Shown one piece after another: positions 56,544 through 64,000 of a stretch of 64,000 nt of DNA; positions within the stretch are counted from its first letter, which is position 1, and every line of letters begins with the position of its first letter. The DNA lies in NCBI RefSeq assembly GCF_001590685.1, contig NZ_CP014616.1, positions 3,781,001 to 3,845,000 on the forward strand, written 5' to 3'. The notes beneath the pieces are model-generated. The model was not told the DNA's origin, made no database searches, and saw only the letters and a program-made list of their open reading frames with translations. The translations under genes were made by a program, and so were the position numbers. Origin of the DNA: Sporosarcina psychrophila (lineage in GTDB: Bacteria; Bacillota; Bacilli; Bacillales_A; Planococcaceae).

Positions 56544-56845
56544 GTTGGACGCTTTCATGGGTTCGTTGTAAACTTCTTGGGGTTCGTTGTAAACTTCTTG
56601 GGATTCGTTGGACATTTTCTCGGCTTGGTTGGATGCTTCGAGAGTTTCGTTGGAGACTTCCCCATTGATTGGACGCTTTCATAGATTGATTGGAGGCTTC
56701 TCGGGATTGGTTGGACATTTTCTAGGATTGGTTGAACACTTCGGAAGTTTCGTTGGAGACTTCCCCGTTCGTTGGACACTTTCATAGATTCGTTGTAAAC
56801 TTCTTGGGATTCGTCGGACACTTTCTAGGCTTAGTCGGACTCTTT
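56544..56845. repeat. Array 2 of degenerate 21-nt repeats (about 14 units)
   Basis: Units such as GTTGGACACTTTCATAGATTC, GTTGTAAACTTCTTGGGATTC, GTTGGAGACTTCCCCGTTC and GTTGGACATTTTCTAGGATTG follow each other every 19-21 nt. The core is looser than in array 1 (GTTGGA or GTTGTA, then CTT). Frames at 56446-56718 and 56555-56821 are products of the repeat and are rejected. The gap on to 57289 holds only a short hairpin (GGCATAG/CTATGCC at about 57082-57102). Confidence 0.85.
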
Positions 56846-57289
56846 ATTGATGGTTAGATCAGACCGCAACAGTTACTTCAACAGGCAACTAACCGCTGAC
56901 ATGAACTTATAACCTTTAAGGGCTAAATAGTCGCAGACATGTTTAAAATCTGCCTCCATTTGACAAAGAGACAAACCATCCCCATGACTAAATGAGCATA
57001 TAAAAAACTAAATAATAGCTAATTCGCCTGATTTACATTCTATTTTTATACAACTTTAGCATATTTTAATAGTAGCGTGGCATAGCTAGCTGCTATGCCA
57101 ATACTCAGATTGATATTAAGCTGAAATTGCGGTAAAATTGGTATTATAAGAATCCTTTCTACTGGTTATTTTTATTGATTTAACCTCGGCAGAAAAGGAT
57201 TTTTTTTACTTATTCATTAATAATCCAGCTACTAATTGAGGCAAAGAAATATATAATTCTTACAAGGATATTGGAAGGGGGACTTAAAT

Positions 57290-59506
57290 ATGACGGAACC
57301 ATACTATATTACTGAGTCTAAAAGAATGTGCAAAGCGTCCGGAATGGATCCGAATGAGGTATCGAGGCCAAAGAACTTTTTGAGCGAAGTGGAGTTTGCC
57401 GAGAAAAGAAAATCATATAGTGAAATTCTATCAGTTGTGAGTTTTTTCTCGAATAAGCTGCTGAACTCCTTAAAGGGCACGCCGATACTCGTTGTTGTTT
57501 CGGATGCAAACGGTTATCTTCTTGAAATTGAAGGAGATGAAACTATAAAGTCTACCATCGAACAATTTGGGATCAGACTAAGTAGCCTGTTCACCCAGGA
57601 AGATACAGGCACGAGTGTCGTCAGTCTTTCATTGCAACAAAAACACCCAATCAGTCTAATTGGCGAACAACATTATCATACGTTTCTTCATAACATTGCG
57701 TGTTATGGGGCTGCATTTCACTATACTGATGACAATAACCTACTTGGTAGTGTGTCCATCATGATGCCCATCTCATTTCAAAACCCACTTTTTCTTACGA
57801 TGTTAACCCAAGCGGTTGATTCGATTGAAAGAGAACTTTTATTAAGAAAACAAAATAAAAAACTTAATATTATGAATCAAATCATGTTAAGCAGAACAAG
57901 AAATGGGATTGTTGTTACAGATGAGTTCGGAATCACTACTGAGTTTAATGATTTTGCCCAAAAAATATCGAATAACAGCAGAGAATCGGTTGTAGGAAGA
58001 AATATTTGCGAATCGTCAATAACGGGAGACTATTTTAAAGAAGTACTGGAACAAGGAAAAATATTCGAAAACGAAGAAATCAAATTTATAGATAACGCGG
58101 GTAACCTAGTTGTCTGCCTGTTCGATGCCCAGCCCATTTATGAAGAAGATAAAATGATTGGTGCCTTTGGCCAGTTCAGGGATATTTCAGACCGTTACCG
58201 ACTGCAGGAAAAATATAACTACTTAGCATATCATGATGATTTAACAAATCTACCAAACAGACGATATATTAATAAGGAACTAGCAATCATCATCCAGGGA
58301 CTAAAAGCAGGCCAAAATCGGACGATGGCTCTTTTGTACATGGATCTGGACCGCTTTAAAGTCATTAACGATAACTTTGGTCATTCATATGGGGATGAAC
58401 TCATTATCAAGGTAAGCGAGCGTTTATCTGGTTGTCTTGGGGAACAGGATGTACTTGCCCGAATGGGTGGTGATGAATTTATCTTCCTGCTTACAGATTT
58501 TAGTAGTCCTGATTATCCGACGAAAAAGGCCGAAGAGATACTCAATCTGTTTCATGAACCTTTTCAAGTCGGCAAGAAAGATTTGCATACGACAGCGAGT
58601 ATCGGAGTTGCGATTTATCCCGCCTATCCTGTTTCAATGGAAAGGTTCATGGTATACGCAGATAATGCGATGTATCAGGCAAAATCACGGGGTAAAAATC
58701 GTTATGTCGTTCATACCTCCGAATTACTAGAAGATATGATGGACGAATATAGTCTAGAGATCGATTTAAGGAAAGCACTTGATAATAATGAATTTGTACT
58801 TCATTATCAGCCGCAAATTCATAACCAGACCGGTAAATTGATTGGGTTTGAAGCATTAATTCGCTGGCAGCATCCAAGGTTAGGTCTGCTCCCTCCAGGT
58901 AAATTTATCAAACTGGCTGAAGAAAATGGATTGATCACCCAAATTGGAGAGTGGGTCATCAATGAGGCATGTTCCCAAAACAAAAAATGGCAGGATGCTG
59001 GAATGGTACCTGTAAAAGTTGCAGTTAACCTATCTACACAGCAATTTCTTACTAGAAATCTCATTACATTTGTGGAGGAAGTTCTGGAACGTACAGCACT
59101 CGACCCGCACTATTTCGTAGTCGAGATCACCGAATATATGGCGATGGAGTACGAATACTCTATTCTCGTATTGAATAAGCTGAAATCGCTCGGCATCGGC
59201 ATCAGTATTGATGATTTCGGGACTGGTTATAGCTCGCTGAACTATCTTAAAAACTTCCCGATTGATTATATTAAGATCGACAAATCCTTCATTAGTGAAT
59301 TAATGAACGATCCGAATGACGCCATTATTGTAAACGCAATTATCACATTAGCACACAACCTTCATAAAGAAGTGATTGCAGAAGGTGTTGAAACGAAGGA
59401 ACAACTCGACTTCCTGACAAATCACCAGTGTGATATAACGCAAGGCTATTTCTTCAGCAAGCCACTTCCAATTGAGGAAATCGAGGAAATTTATTTAGTA
59501 CGATAA
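57290..59506 (+). CDS. Cyclic di-GMP signalling protein: GAF-PAS-GGDEF-EAL
   Basis: A cytoplasmic protein of 738 residues. An N-terminal GAF-like sensor (about 30-185) resembles that of AcoR-type activators (SLIGEQHYHTFLHNIACYGAAFH, then GSVSIMMPISFQNPLFLTML). A PAS domain (about 195-305), a GGDEF domain (about 312-475) with an intact RMGGDEF, and an EAL domain (about 490-735) with FEALIRW, EITEYMAMEY, DDFGTGYSSL and KIDKSFI follow. Both catalytic cores look complete. The ribosome binding site is GGAAGGGGG. It is first in an operon with a TPP enzyme (23-nt gap) and a carboxymuconolactone decarboxylase-like gene, so its sensor may read a metabolite linked to them (inference). Confidence 0.94.
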   Translation: MTEPYYITESKRMCKASGMDPNEVSRPKNFLSEVEFAEKRKSYSEILSVVSFFSNKLLNSLKGTPILVVVSDANGYLLEIEGDETIKSTIEQFGIRLSSLFTQEDTGTSVVSLSLQQKHPISLIGEQHYHTFLHNIACYGAAFHYTDDNNLLGSVSIMMPISFQNPLFLTMLTQAVDSIERELLLRKQNKKLNIMNQIMLSRTRNGIVVTDEFGITTEFNDFAQKISNNSRESVVGRNICESSITGDYFKEVLEQGKIFENEEIKFIDNAGNLVVCLFDAQPIYEEDKMIGAFGQFRDISDRYRLQEKYNYLAYHDDLTNLPNRRYINKELAIIIQGLKAGQNRTMALLYMDLDRFKVINDNFGHSYGDELIIKVSERLSGCLGEQDVLARMGGDEFIFLLTDFSSPDYPTKKAEEILNLFHEPFQVGKKDLHTTASIGVAIYPAYPVSMERFMVYADNAMYQAKSRGKNRYVVHTSELLEDMMDEYSLEIDLRKALDNNEFVLHYQPQIHNQTGKLIGFEALIRWQHPRLGLLPPGKFIKLAEENGLITQIGEWVINEACSQNKKWQDAGMVPVKVAVNLSTQQFLTRNLITFVEEVLERTALDPHYFVVEITEYMAMEYEYSILVLNKLKSLGIGISIDDFGTGYSSLNYLKNFPIDYIKIDKSFISELMNDPNDAIIVNAIITLAHNLHKEVIAEGVETKEQLDFLTNHQCDITQGYFFSKPLPIEEIEEIYLVR

Positions 59507-59529
59507 GGATAATAGGGGGAGCAAACAGC

Positions 59530-61164
59530 ATGACAACGACTGCATCCGTATTAGTAGCGAATTTCAAATATTGGGGTATTAATCATATTTTCGGCATTCC
59601 GGGAAAGGCAATATCCCCTATATTATTCGAGATATTGACACATGATCTGGAATTTGTATTAAGTAAACACGAAGCAGCTGCTGGGTTTGAAGCTTCCGGC
59701 TATGCCTTAATGAATCAGAAAATCGGGGTCGCAGTTGGTACGTCTGGGCCTGGTGGGACCAACCTACTGACAGCCGCCGGTCAGGCGAAAGCCTCCAATC
59801 TTCCCTTATTAATTATCACAGGGCACCCTTCACTGAAAGATACTGGAAAAGCAATGGGTCAGGACTCCAGCATATTCGGTACCGATCTTGTGGATATGTT
59901 CAAATCTGTCACTAAATTCAGTGCACGGGTAGAGCGCGGTGATATGCTACAGCCGTTCCTGCAGCATGCCCTTGAAAAAGCGTTATCAGGTGTAAAAGGA
60001 CCTGTGCATCTGTCTATTCCGTTTGATATTTTACTACAAGAGATCGAACCATTTCAATTAGAATTTCCAGTGTCCCATGAAATGATTTCACCCAATACCT
60101 GTGATGTAATCGAAAAACTACATGCGGCCAAGCGTCCCCTCCTATTTCTGGGAAAAGGCGTTCATTCCAGCAAGGCCTACGAAGAAGTGCAGCGTCTTGC
60201 TGAGCATTGGAACATTCCTGTCATCACCACACCAGGTGGAAAAGGTACATTTCCATCCAATCATAAGCTCTCTTTAGGAGCATTCGGATTGGGCGGTACC
60301 GTGGAAGCAGCAGAATACTTTAATGAGCAGGTTGACCTACTTATTATCATCGGATCAAGATTAAGTGACATGTCGATCGCTGGCTTATCCGAATCGATGT
60401 ATCCAGAGCATATCATCCACTTTGATTATGACCCAACCTTTATCGGGAAATCAATTCAAGTACCAACTACTCCCGTGCTTGGCGACATTAAATCTAATCT
60501 AACAGCGATTTTAAAGGATATACCGGAAACAAACAGCGAAGCCTTTTTATCAGCAATCGAAGTGAGCCCACTTCAGGATAATCAGCCAGGAGAGCGAATG
60601 TCTGCAGTCCAAGTATTACGGGCGATGCGAAATACGCTTCCAGATGACGCGATTATTTTTGGAGATGATGGGAGCCATTCATTCTACGGCATTAAATACT
60701 TTGATATTTACAAACCAGGAACTTTCTTCTTTGATGATATATTCGGTGCGATGGGTAACGGAATCGGCTATTCCATCGGTGCAAAACTAGCAGCCCCCGA
60801 AAAAACAATTATTTGTTTAGTTGGTGACGGATGTATGTTCATGCACGGTACGGAACTTTCGACAGCGTACAACTATAACTCCCCTGTCCTGTTCATCGTT
60901 TTGAATAATGGACGATTAGACATGGTGGAAAAAGGAATGCAAAAAATGATTGGCACGTCCATCGGTGGTATTTATGAAACTCCACTCGACGTAGCTAAAT
61001 TTGCCGAATCAATGGGATTAACAGCAACTACATGCCATACCCCTTATGATCTAACCGAAGCTATAAAAGAAGCGTTACATATGATTAAAGAAACCAACAA
61101 ACCGATCGTAATTGAAGCATTAGTTCTTGAAAATGAAATTCCACCAACAATGGGGAGGCAATAA
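59530..61164 (+). CDS. Thiamine pyrophosphate-dependent enzyme, acetolactate synthase-like
   Basis: A cytoplasmic enzyme of 544 residues with the three TPP-enzyme domains. The N-terminal one has GIPGKAISPILFE and the catalytic Glu in LSKHEAAAGFEASGYA near residue 49. The central domain covers about 190-330. The C-terminal TPP-binding motif is GDGCMFMHGTELSTAYNY followed by LNNGRLDMVEKG near residue 450. It differs clearly from IlvB at 2464 and has no small-subunit partner, so it may be a catabolic acetolactate synthase, a decarboxylase or a C-C lyase. It is co-transcribed with an upstream c-di-GMP protein and a downstream carboxymuconolactone decarboxylase-like gene (1-nt gap). Confidence 0.88.
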   Translation: MTTTASVLVANFKYWGINHIFGIPGKAISPILFEILTHDLEFVLSKHEAAAGFEASGYALMNQKIGVAVGTSGPGGTNLLTAAGQAKASNLPLLIITGHPSLKDTGKAMGQDSSIFGTDLVDMFKSVTKFSARVERGDMLQPFLQHALEKALSGVKGPVHLSIPFDILLQEIEPFQLEFPVSHEMISPNTCDVIEKLHAAKRPLLFLGKGVHSSKAYEEVQRLAEHWNIPVITTPGGKGTFPSNHKLSLGAFGLGGTVEAAEYFNEQVDLLIIIGSRLSDMSIAGLSESMYPEHIIHFDYDPTFIGKSIQVPTTPVLGDIKSNLTAILKDIPETNSEAFLSAIEVSPLQDNQPGERMSAVQVLRAMRNTLPDDAIIFGDDGSHSFYGIKYFDIYKPGTFFFDDIFGAMGNGIGYSIGAKLAAPEKTIICLVGDGCMFMHGTELSTAYNYNSPVLFIVLNNGRLDMVEKGMQKMIGTSIGGIYETPLDVAKFAESMGLTATTCHTPYDLTEAIKEALHMIKETNKPIVIEALVLENEIPPTMGRQ

Positions 61165-61165
61165 T

Positions 61166-61540
61166 ATGGAAAATAACAAGCGGTATGAGTACGGTTTAAA
61201 TGCAATGGAGGAATTATTCTCGCAAGAAGTACGGACGGGCATGGAAGGCATAAAGAAAATCTCACCTGACTTTTGGGAGATGATCGTGTCCTTCGGCTTT
61301 GGTGATCTTTACACTAGAGAAGGTCTTTCCCTTAAAGAACGGGAATTCATAACACTCACTTCGCTCATCACACAGGGAGCTTTTGAGCAATTTAAAGTTC
61401 ACCTGCAGGCAGCCTTAAACGTCGGCCTCACAAAAGATGAAATTATCGAAATCATCATCCAGTGTGCCGGATATGTCGGTTTCCCTAAAGCCGTTCAAGC
61501 AATGGGAATCGCTGGAGAGATTTTCGCTAAGAATGAGTAG
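61166..61540 (+). CDS. Carboxymuconolactone decarboxylase (AhpD-like) family protein
   Basis: A small all-helical protein of 124 residues. Family phrases are SPDFWEMIVSFGFGDLYTREGLSLKEREFITLTSLI, EQFKVHLQAALNVGLTKDEIIEIIIQ and GYVGFPKAVQAM. The AhpD-type CxxC redox pair is absent, so it belongs to the decarboxylase-like branch. The true activity is unknown. The ATG at 61166 has GGGGAGGC upstream, inside the end of the TPP enzyme gene; an in-frame ATG at 61127 would overlap that gene by 38 nt and is less likely. It is followed by a terminator at 61612. Confidence 0.88.
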   Translation: MENNKRYEYGLNAMEELFSQEVRTGMEGIKKISPDFWEMIVSFGFGDLYTREGLSLKEREFITLTSLITQGAFEQFKVHLQAALNVGLTKDEIIEIIIQCAGYVGFPKAVQAMGIAGEIFAKNE

Positions 61541-61611
61541 GGATTGTTGGAGACTGAAGGTTTGATAGGCTTGATATGAAGGCATATAGTTCACACATTT
61601 AAATAAACATG

Positions 61612-61652
61612 GAAAAGACCAGACATTTGTAAATATGTTTGGTCTTTTCTAT
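61612..61652 (+). terminator. Terminator of the c-di-GMP/TPP-enzyme operon
   Basis: Arms AAAAGACCAGACAT and ATGTTTGGTCTTTT, with T-rich flanks. The stem is shared with the terminators at 52180 and 54926. Confidence 0.88.
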
Positions 61653-61665
61653 TTTAGTGGGGTTG

Positions 61666-61815
61666 GTTGGACACTTCCATTGTTTCGTTGGAGGCTTCCC
61701 CTTTGGTTGGACACTTTCATGGATTAGTTGTAGACTTCTTGGGATTCATTGCACACTTTCCGCGCTTTGTTGGACACTTCCATAGATTCGTTGGACACTC
61801 CCCCAACGAATCTAC
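61666..61815. repeat. Array 3 of degenerate 21-nt repeats (about 7 units) ending in an inverted repeat
   Basis: Units GTTGGACACTTCCATTGTTTC, GTTGGAGGCTTCCCC.., GTTGGACACTTTCATGGATTA, GTTGTAGACTTCTTGGGATTC and so on. The last unit is followed by its own reverse complement (GATTCGTTGG at 61785-61794 with CCAACGAATC at 61803-61812), making a hairpin. The rest of the gap to 62155 holds one more hairpin (GGCAATTATT/AATAATCGCC at about 61945-61973), followed by T-rich sequence. Confidence 0.85.
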
Positions 61816-62155
61816 AATGATCATTGAAGGGAATCTTTACTTCAACATATAGCTTTAAGTTTATTATTGACAGAATAATCCGTTTCGCGAATGGTTAACA
61901 TACAAATAAATACACTCTGATACTGTCAAAGCTTATAAGGGAAAGGCAATTATTTTTTAATGAATAATCGCCTCTCCATTTTTTCTATTTGAAATTTAGT
62001 GCCTGTGCATCAAATAAGACGAACAATTCATGTAACTAAATAAAAATAATCATACGGTCATATATTAACCTAATTTGTATTTTATTATTATAAAACCCAG
62101 GTGTATATTTCGTATTTTCTCACTCATAGAAACCTAACACAAATAGTTATATGTT

Positions 62156-63514
62156 TTATAATATTTTATTCGGATTTAGAATATTATTAGGGTCTAGTGC
62201 TTTTTTAATCTTTTGCATGACTTCAAATGCATTTCCATGTTCTAATCTTTGATACTTTTTCTTTCCGATTCCTACTCCATGTTCACCAGAGCATGTACCG
62301 CCCTTAGCAAGTGCATAATGAACAATACGCTCATTAACTTTATTCGCTTTTGAAATTTCTTCTGGGTTATTTAAGTCCATCATTAAAAGTACATGATAAT
62401 TACCGTCACCAACATGTCCTACAATCCCAGCAGCCAGTCCTGATTCCTCAACAGCCTCCCTTGCGTCTTTTATTGCACCTACAAGCTCAGATATAGGAAG
62501 GCAAACATCAGTAATCATTTGTTTTTTTCCTGGGTGTCCATGAGTATAGGCATATGCTGCATTGTGACGGGCTTCCCATAAAAGATTCTTTTTTGCCGTT
62601 TCTTCTTCAAATAATATTTCTCGGCAATTTTTATCTTGCAAAATTTCTTGTGTAAAGATAATATCTTGTTCCAGGCCCGCTTTATTTCCGTGGAATTCTA
62701 AAAACAAAGTTGGTACTTCTTTGTAAATCGTATTACTATAATGATTAATTTGCTTCATCGAATGCTCATCGATTAGTTCAATTCTTGCTACAGGAACCCC
62801 TGCTTGTAAAATAGCAATAACAGCTTCAACTGCATCATCAACAAGTGTAAATGATGCTCTAGCTGCAACTGTATGTTCAGGAATACCATAAACATTTAAT
62901 GTTAGCTCAGTGAAACAGCCCAAGGTCCCTTCAGACCCTACAAATATTCCGTTTAAATGGTAACCGGAAGATGATTTTGCAGCTAAATTACCTGTATGTA
63001 TAATCTTGCCGTCTGCAAGAACCACTTCTAAATCACGAACTTGATCACGCATAACCCCGTACTTAACCGAGGTTGTTCCACTTGCGTTTGTCGCAGCCAT
63101 ACCACCGAGGGTTGCGTCTGCTCCAGGGTCAACAGAAAAGAATAAACCATATTTTTTTAATTCTTTATTCAGCTGCATACGGGTGACGCCAGGTTGTACC
63201 TTCACCAATAAGTCATTTTCTCTGACTTCTAAAATATGATTCATAAGTGAAAAGTCAATCATGATTCCATTGTTGTACGGAATTATATTTCCTTCCAAAC
63301 TTGTACCTACTCCAAATGGAACAACTGCTACTTTATATTTGTTTGCCAGTTTCATAATCAGACTAACTTCTTCTGTACTTTCTGGAAACACGACAACATC
63401 TGGCAAATGAGGTGTATGATATGATTCGTCTCTACCATGTTGTTCTAATACGGTTTGATTATTTGTCACACGGTCAGATGTCAGAACTTTTTTTAATTCA
63501 TTAATAAGATTCAC
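62156..63514 (-). CDS. FAD-binding oxidase, GlcD / D-lactate dehydrogenase type
   Basis: A flavoprotein of 452 residues that oxidises a 2-hydroxy acid. An FAD-binding PCMH domain (about 35-215) contains PFGVGTSLEGN, then PGADATLGGMAATNASGT and GIFVGSEGTLGCFTELTL. The FAD-oxidase C-terminal domain (about 215-452) ends with CSGEHGVGIGKKKYQRLEHG, which carries the conserved His region, and with LDPNNILNPNKIL. Glycolate, D-lactate or another sugar-acid product is possible. The start is GTG, with AAAGGGG 9 nt upstream. It follows an enolase-superfamily gene by 64 nt on the same strand, which suggests use in a sugar-acid or 2-hydroxyacid route. Confidence 0.92.
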   Translation of the reverse strand: MNLINELKKVLTSDRVTNNQTVLEQHGRDESYHTPHLPDVVVFPESTEEVSLIMKLANKYKVAVVPFGVGTSLEGNIIPYNNGIMIDFSLMNHILEVRENDLLVKVQPGVTRMQLNKELKKYGLFFSVDPGADATLGGMAATNASGTTSVKYGVMRDQVRDLEVVLADGKIIHTGNLAAKSSSGYHLNGIFVGSEGTLGCFTELTLNVYGIPEHTVAARASFTLVDDAVEAVIAILQAGVPVARIELIDEHSMKQINHYSNTIYKEVPTLFLEFHGNKAGLEQDIIFTQEILQDKNCREILFEEETAKKNLLWEARHNAAYAYTHGHPGKKQMITDVCLPISELVGAIKDAREAVEESGLAAGIVGHVGDGNYHVLLMMDLNNPEEISKANKVNERIVHYALAKGGTCSGEHGVGIGKKKYQRLEHGNAFEVMQKIKKALDPNNILNPNKIL

Positions 63515-63578
63515 CTGTTCAATCCCCTTTATATAATGAGTTTTATTTTGAGTTCTTCTTTTCGTTCATTATGGATTC

Positions 63579-64000
63579 TCAAGGACGAATAGCAGTACCA
63601 TCTTGTAATCTTGTCAAAGTCCATGCTGGAGTTTTTGTTGAAGGTGGATATTTCACGGCTAATTTTTCATTGATTTCAATACCAAGCCCTGGTTTATCAT
63701 TAGGATAAGCACATCCATTTTCAACTTCGGGACAGCCAGGGAAGATTTCGTACATAGAATCACTTACATATTGCCATTCTTGAATACCGAAATTTATGCA
63801 ACTAATGTCTAAGTGAATATTAGCTGCGTGTCCTACTGGTGATAAGTCTAGGGGGCCGTGTAGTGCTGTTCTTATACCAAACGCTTCACACATTGAAATT
63901 ACTTTTTTGGCTGGAGTCACCCCTCCTATTTGACTTACATGAACACGGATAAAATCTATAAATCTTTGAGTAATCAGCGGTATCCATTCGTTTGGATTAT
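63579..64000 (-). CDS. Enolase-superfamily dehydratase/racemase, C-terminal part (runs off the window)
   Basis: About 140 C-terminal residues of a mandelate racemase/muconate lactonizing enzyme-type barrel. Readable blocks are FIRVHVSQIGGVTPAKKVISMCEAFGIRTALHG, then PVGHAANIHLDISCINFGIQEW and DKPGLGIEINEKLAVKYPP. These are close to the RspA/mannonate dehydratase-like branch, in which the His in the TALHGP segment is a catalytic-site residue (family knowledge). The frame is open to the window end, so the N-terminal part with the metal ligands is not visible. It is upstream of the FAD oxidase gene and probably co-transcribed with it. Confidence 0.85.
   Translation of the reverse strand, partial: NPNEWIPLITQRFIDFIRVHVSQIGGVTPAKKVISMCEAFGIRTALHGPLDLSPVGHAANIHLDISCINFGIQEWQYVSDSMYEIFPGCPEVENGCAYPNDKPGLGIEINEKLAVKYPPSTKTPAWTLTRLQDGTAIRP

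Noticed and set aside
56446-56821. Two overlapping open frames in array 2
   Set aside because: Repeat-derived, as for array 1.
50878-61815. The three 21-nt arrays as CRISPR arrays
   Set aside because: Units are 19-21 nt with degenerate cores and recurrent, not unique, variable parts, and no cas genes are present.

Overview
The window looks like the chromosome of a low-to-moderate GC, endospore-forming Gram-positive of the Planococcaceae, most like Sporosarcina (inference). The supporting signs are an SLH-anchored S-layer protein and other SLH proteins, a sporulation checkpoint gene (sda) too short for ordinary gene callers, a T-box in the ilv-leu operon, a YezD-type small protein ahead of a sulfate ABC operon, and many short interspersed palindromic repeats of the kind seen in Bacillus-related genomes. 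No rRNA, tRNA, prophage, insertion sequence or CRISPR array was seen.

Layout. 1-6.4 kb: branched-chain amino acid operon on the minus strand (ilvD, T-box, ilvB, ilvN, ilvC, start of leuA). 6.5-7.4 kb: an interspersed repeat whose 222-bp part is triplicated. 7.4-13.6 kb: Fur-box-preceded heme-uptake (Isd-like) operon: three NEAT-domain surface proteins, one of them anchored by SLH domains, then IsdE/IsdF/ATPase-like transporter genes. 13.7-17.4 kb: class D-like sortase, its LPKTG substrate and a secreted partner. 17.6-22.6 kb: a stalk-domain protein, an unknown protein and a large SLH S-layer-type protein. 23-33.5 kb: a catabolic or transport cluster (ornithine cyclodeaminase family, MHS-family MFS, XRE-cupin regulator with a perfect palindromic operator, argininosuccinate lyase family enzyme, Fbp/Pot-type ABC transporter, DmpA-type peptidase). 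33.8-38.6 kb: sulfate ABC transporter operon led by yezD and a long structured leader. 39-50 kb: cell-envelope and housekeeping genes (polysaccharide deacetylase, IseA-like lipoprotein, VOC protein between direct repeats, sda, S41 protease, lipoprotein, membrane proteins, NhaC). 50.2-61.5 kb: luxS, a c-di-GMP-I riboswitch with a 59-residue orphan gene, two multidomain GGDEF/EAL proteins, an SLH protein and a TPP enzyme/carboxymuconolactone decarboxylase-like pair, punctuated by three arrays of a degenerate 21-nt repeat. 62-64 kb: FAD-linked oxidase and a partial enolase-superfamily gene.

Most notable items: (i) a self-contained transcription unit at 51.34-51.75 kb with promoter, c-di-GMP-I riboswitch, unknown small protein and terminator, next to two c-di-GMP enzymes; (ii) three homologous DnaA-box elements, each about 80-130 bp upstream of a gene, one of them sda; (iii) an unassigned promoter-leader-terminator plus a possible leader peptide ahead of yezD-sulfate transport; (iv) three arrays of 21-nt repeats with higher-order order; (v) a NEAT-SLH heme protein whose second NEAT domain has His where the heme-ligating Tyr is expected. 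All names rest on reading the translated sequence only; no database search was run.
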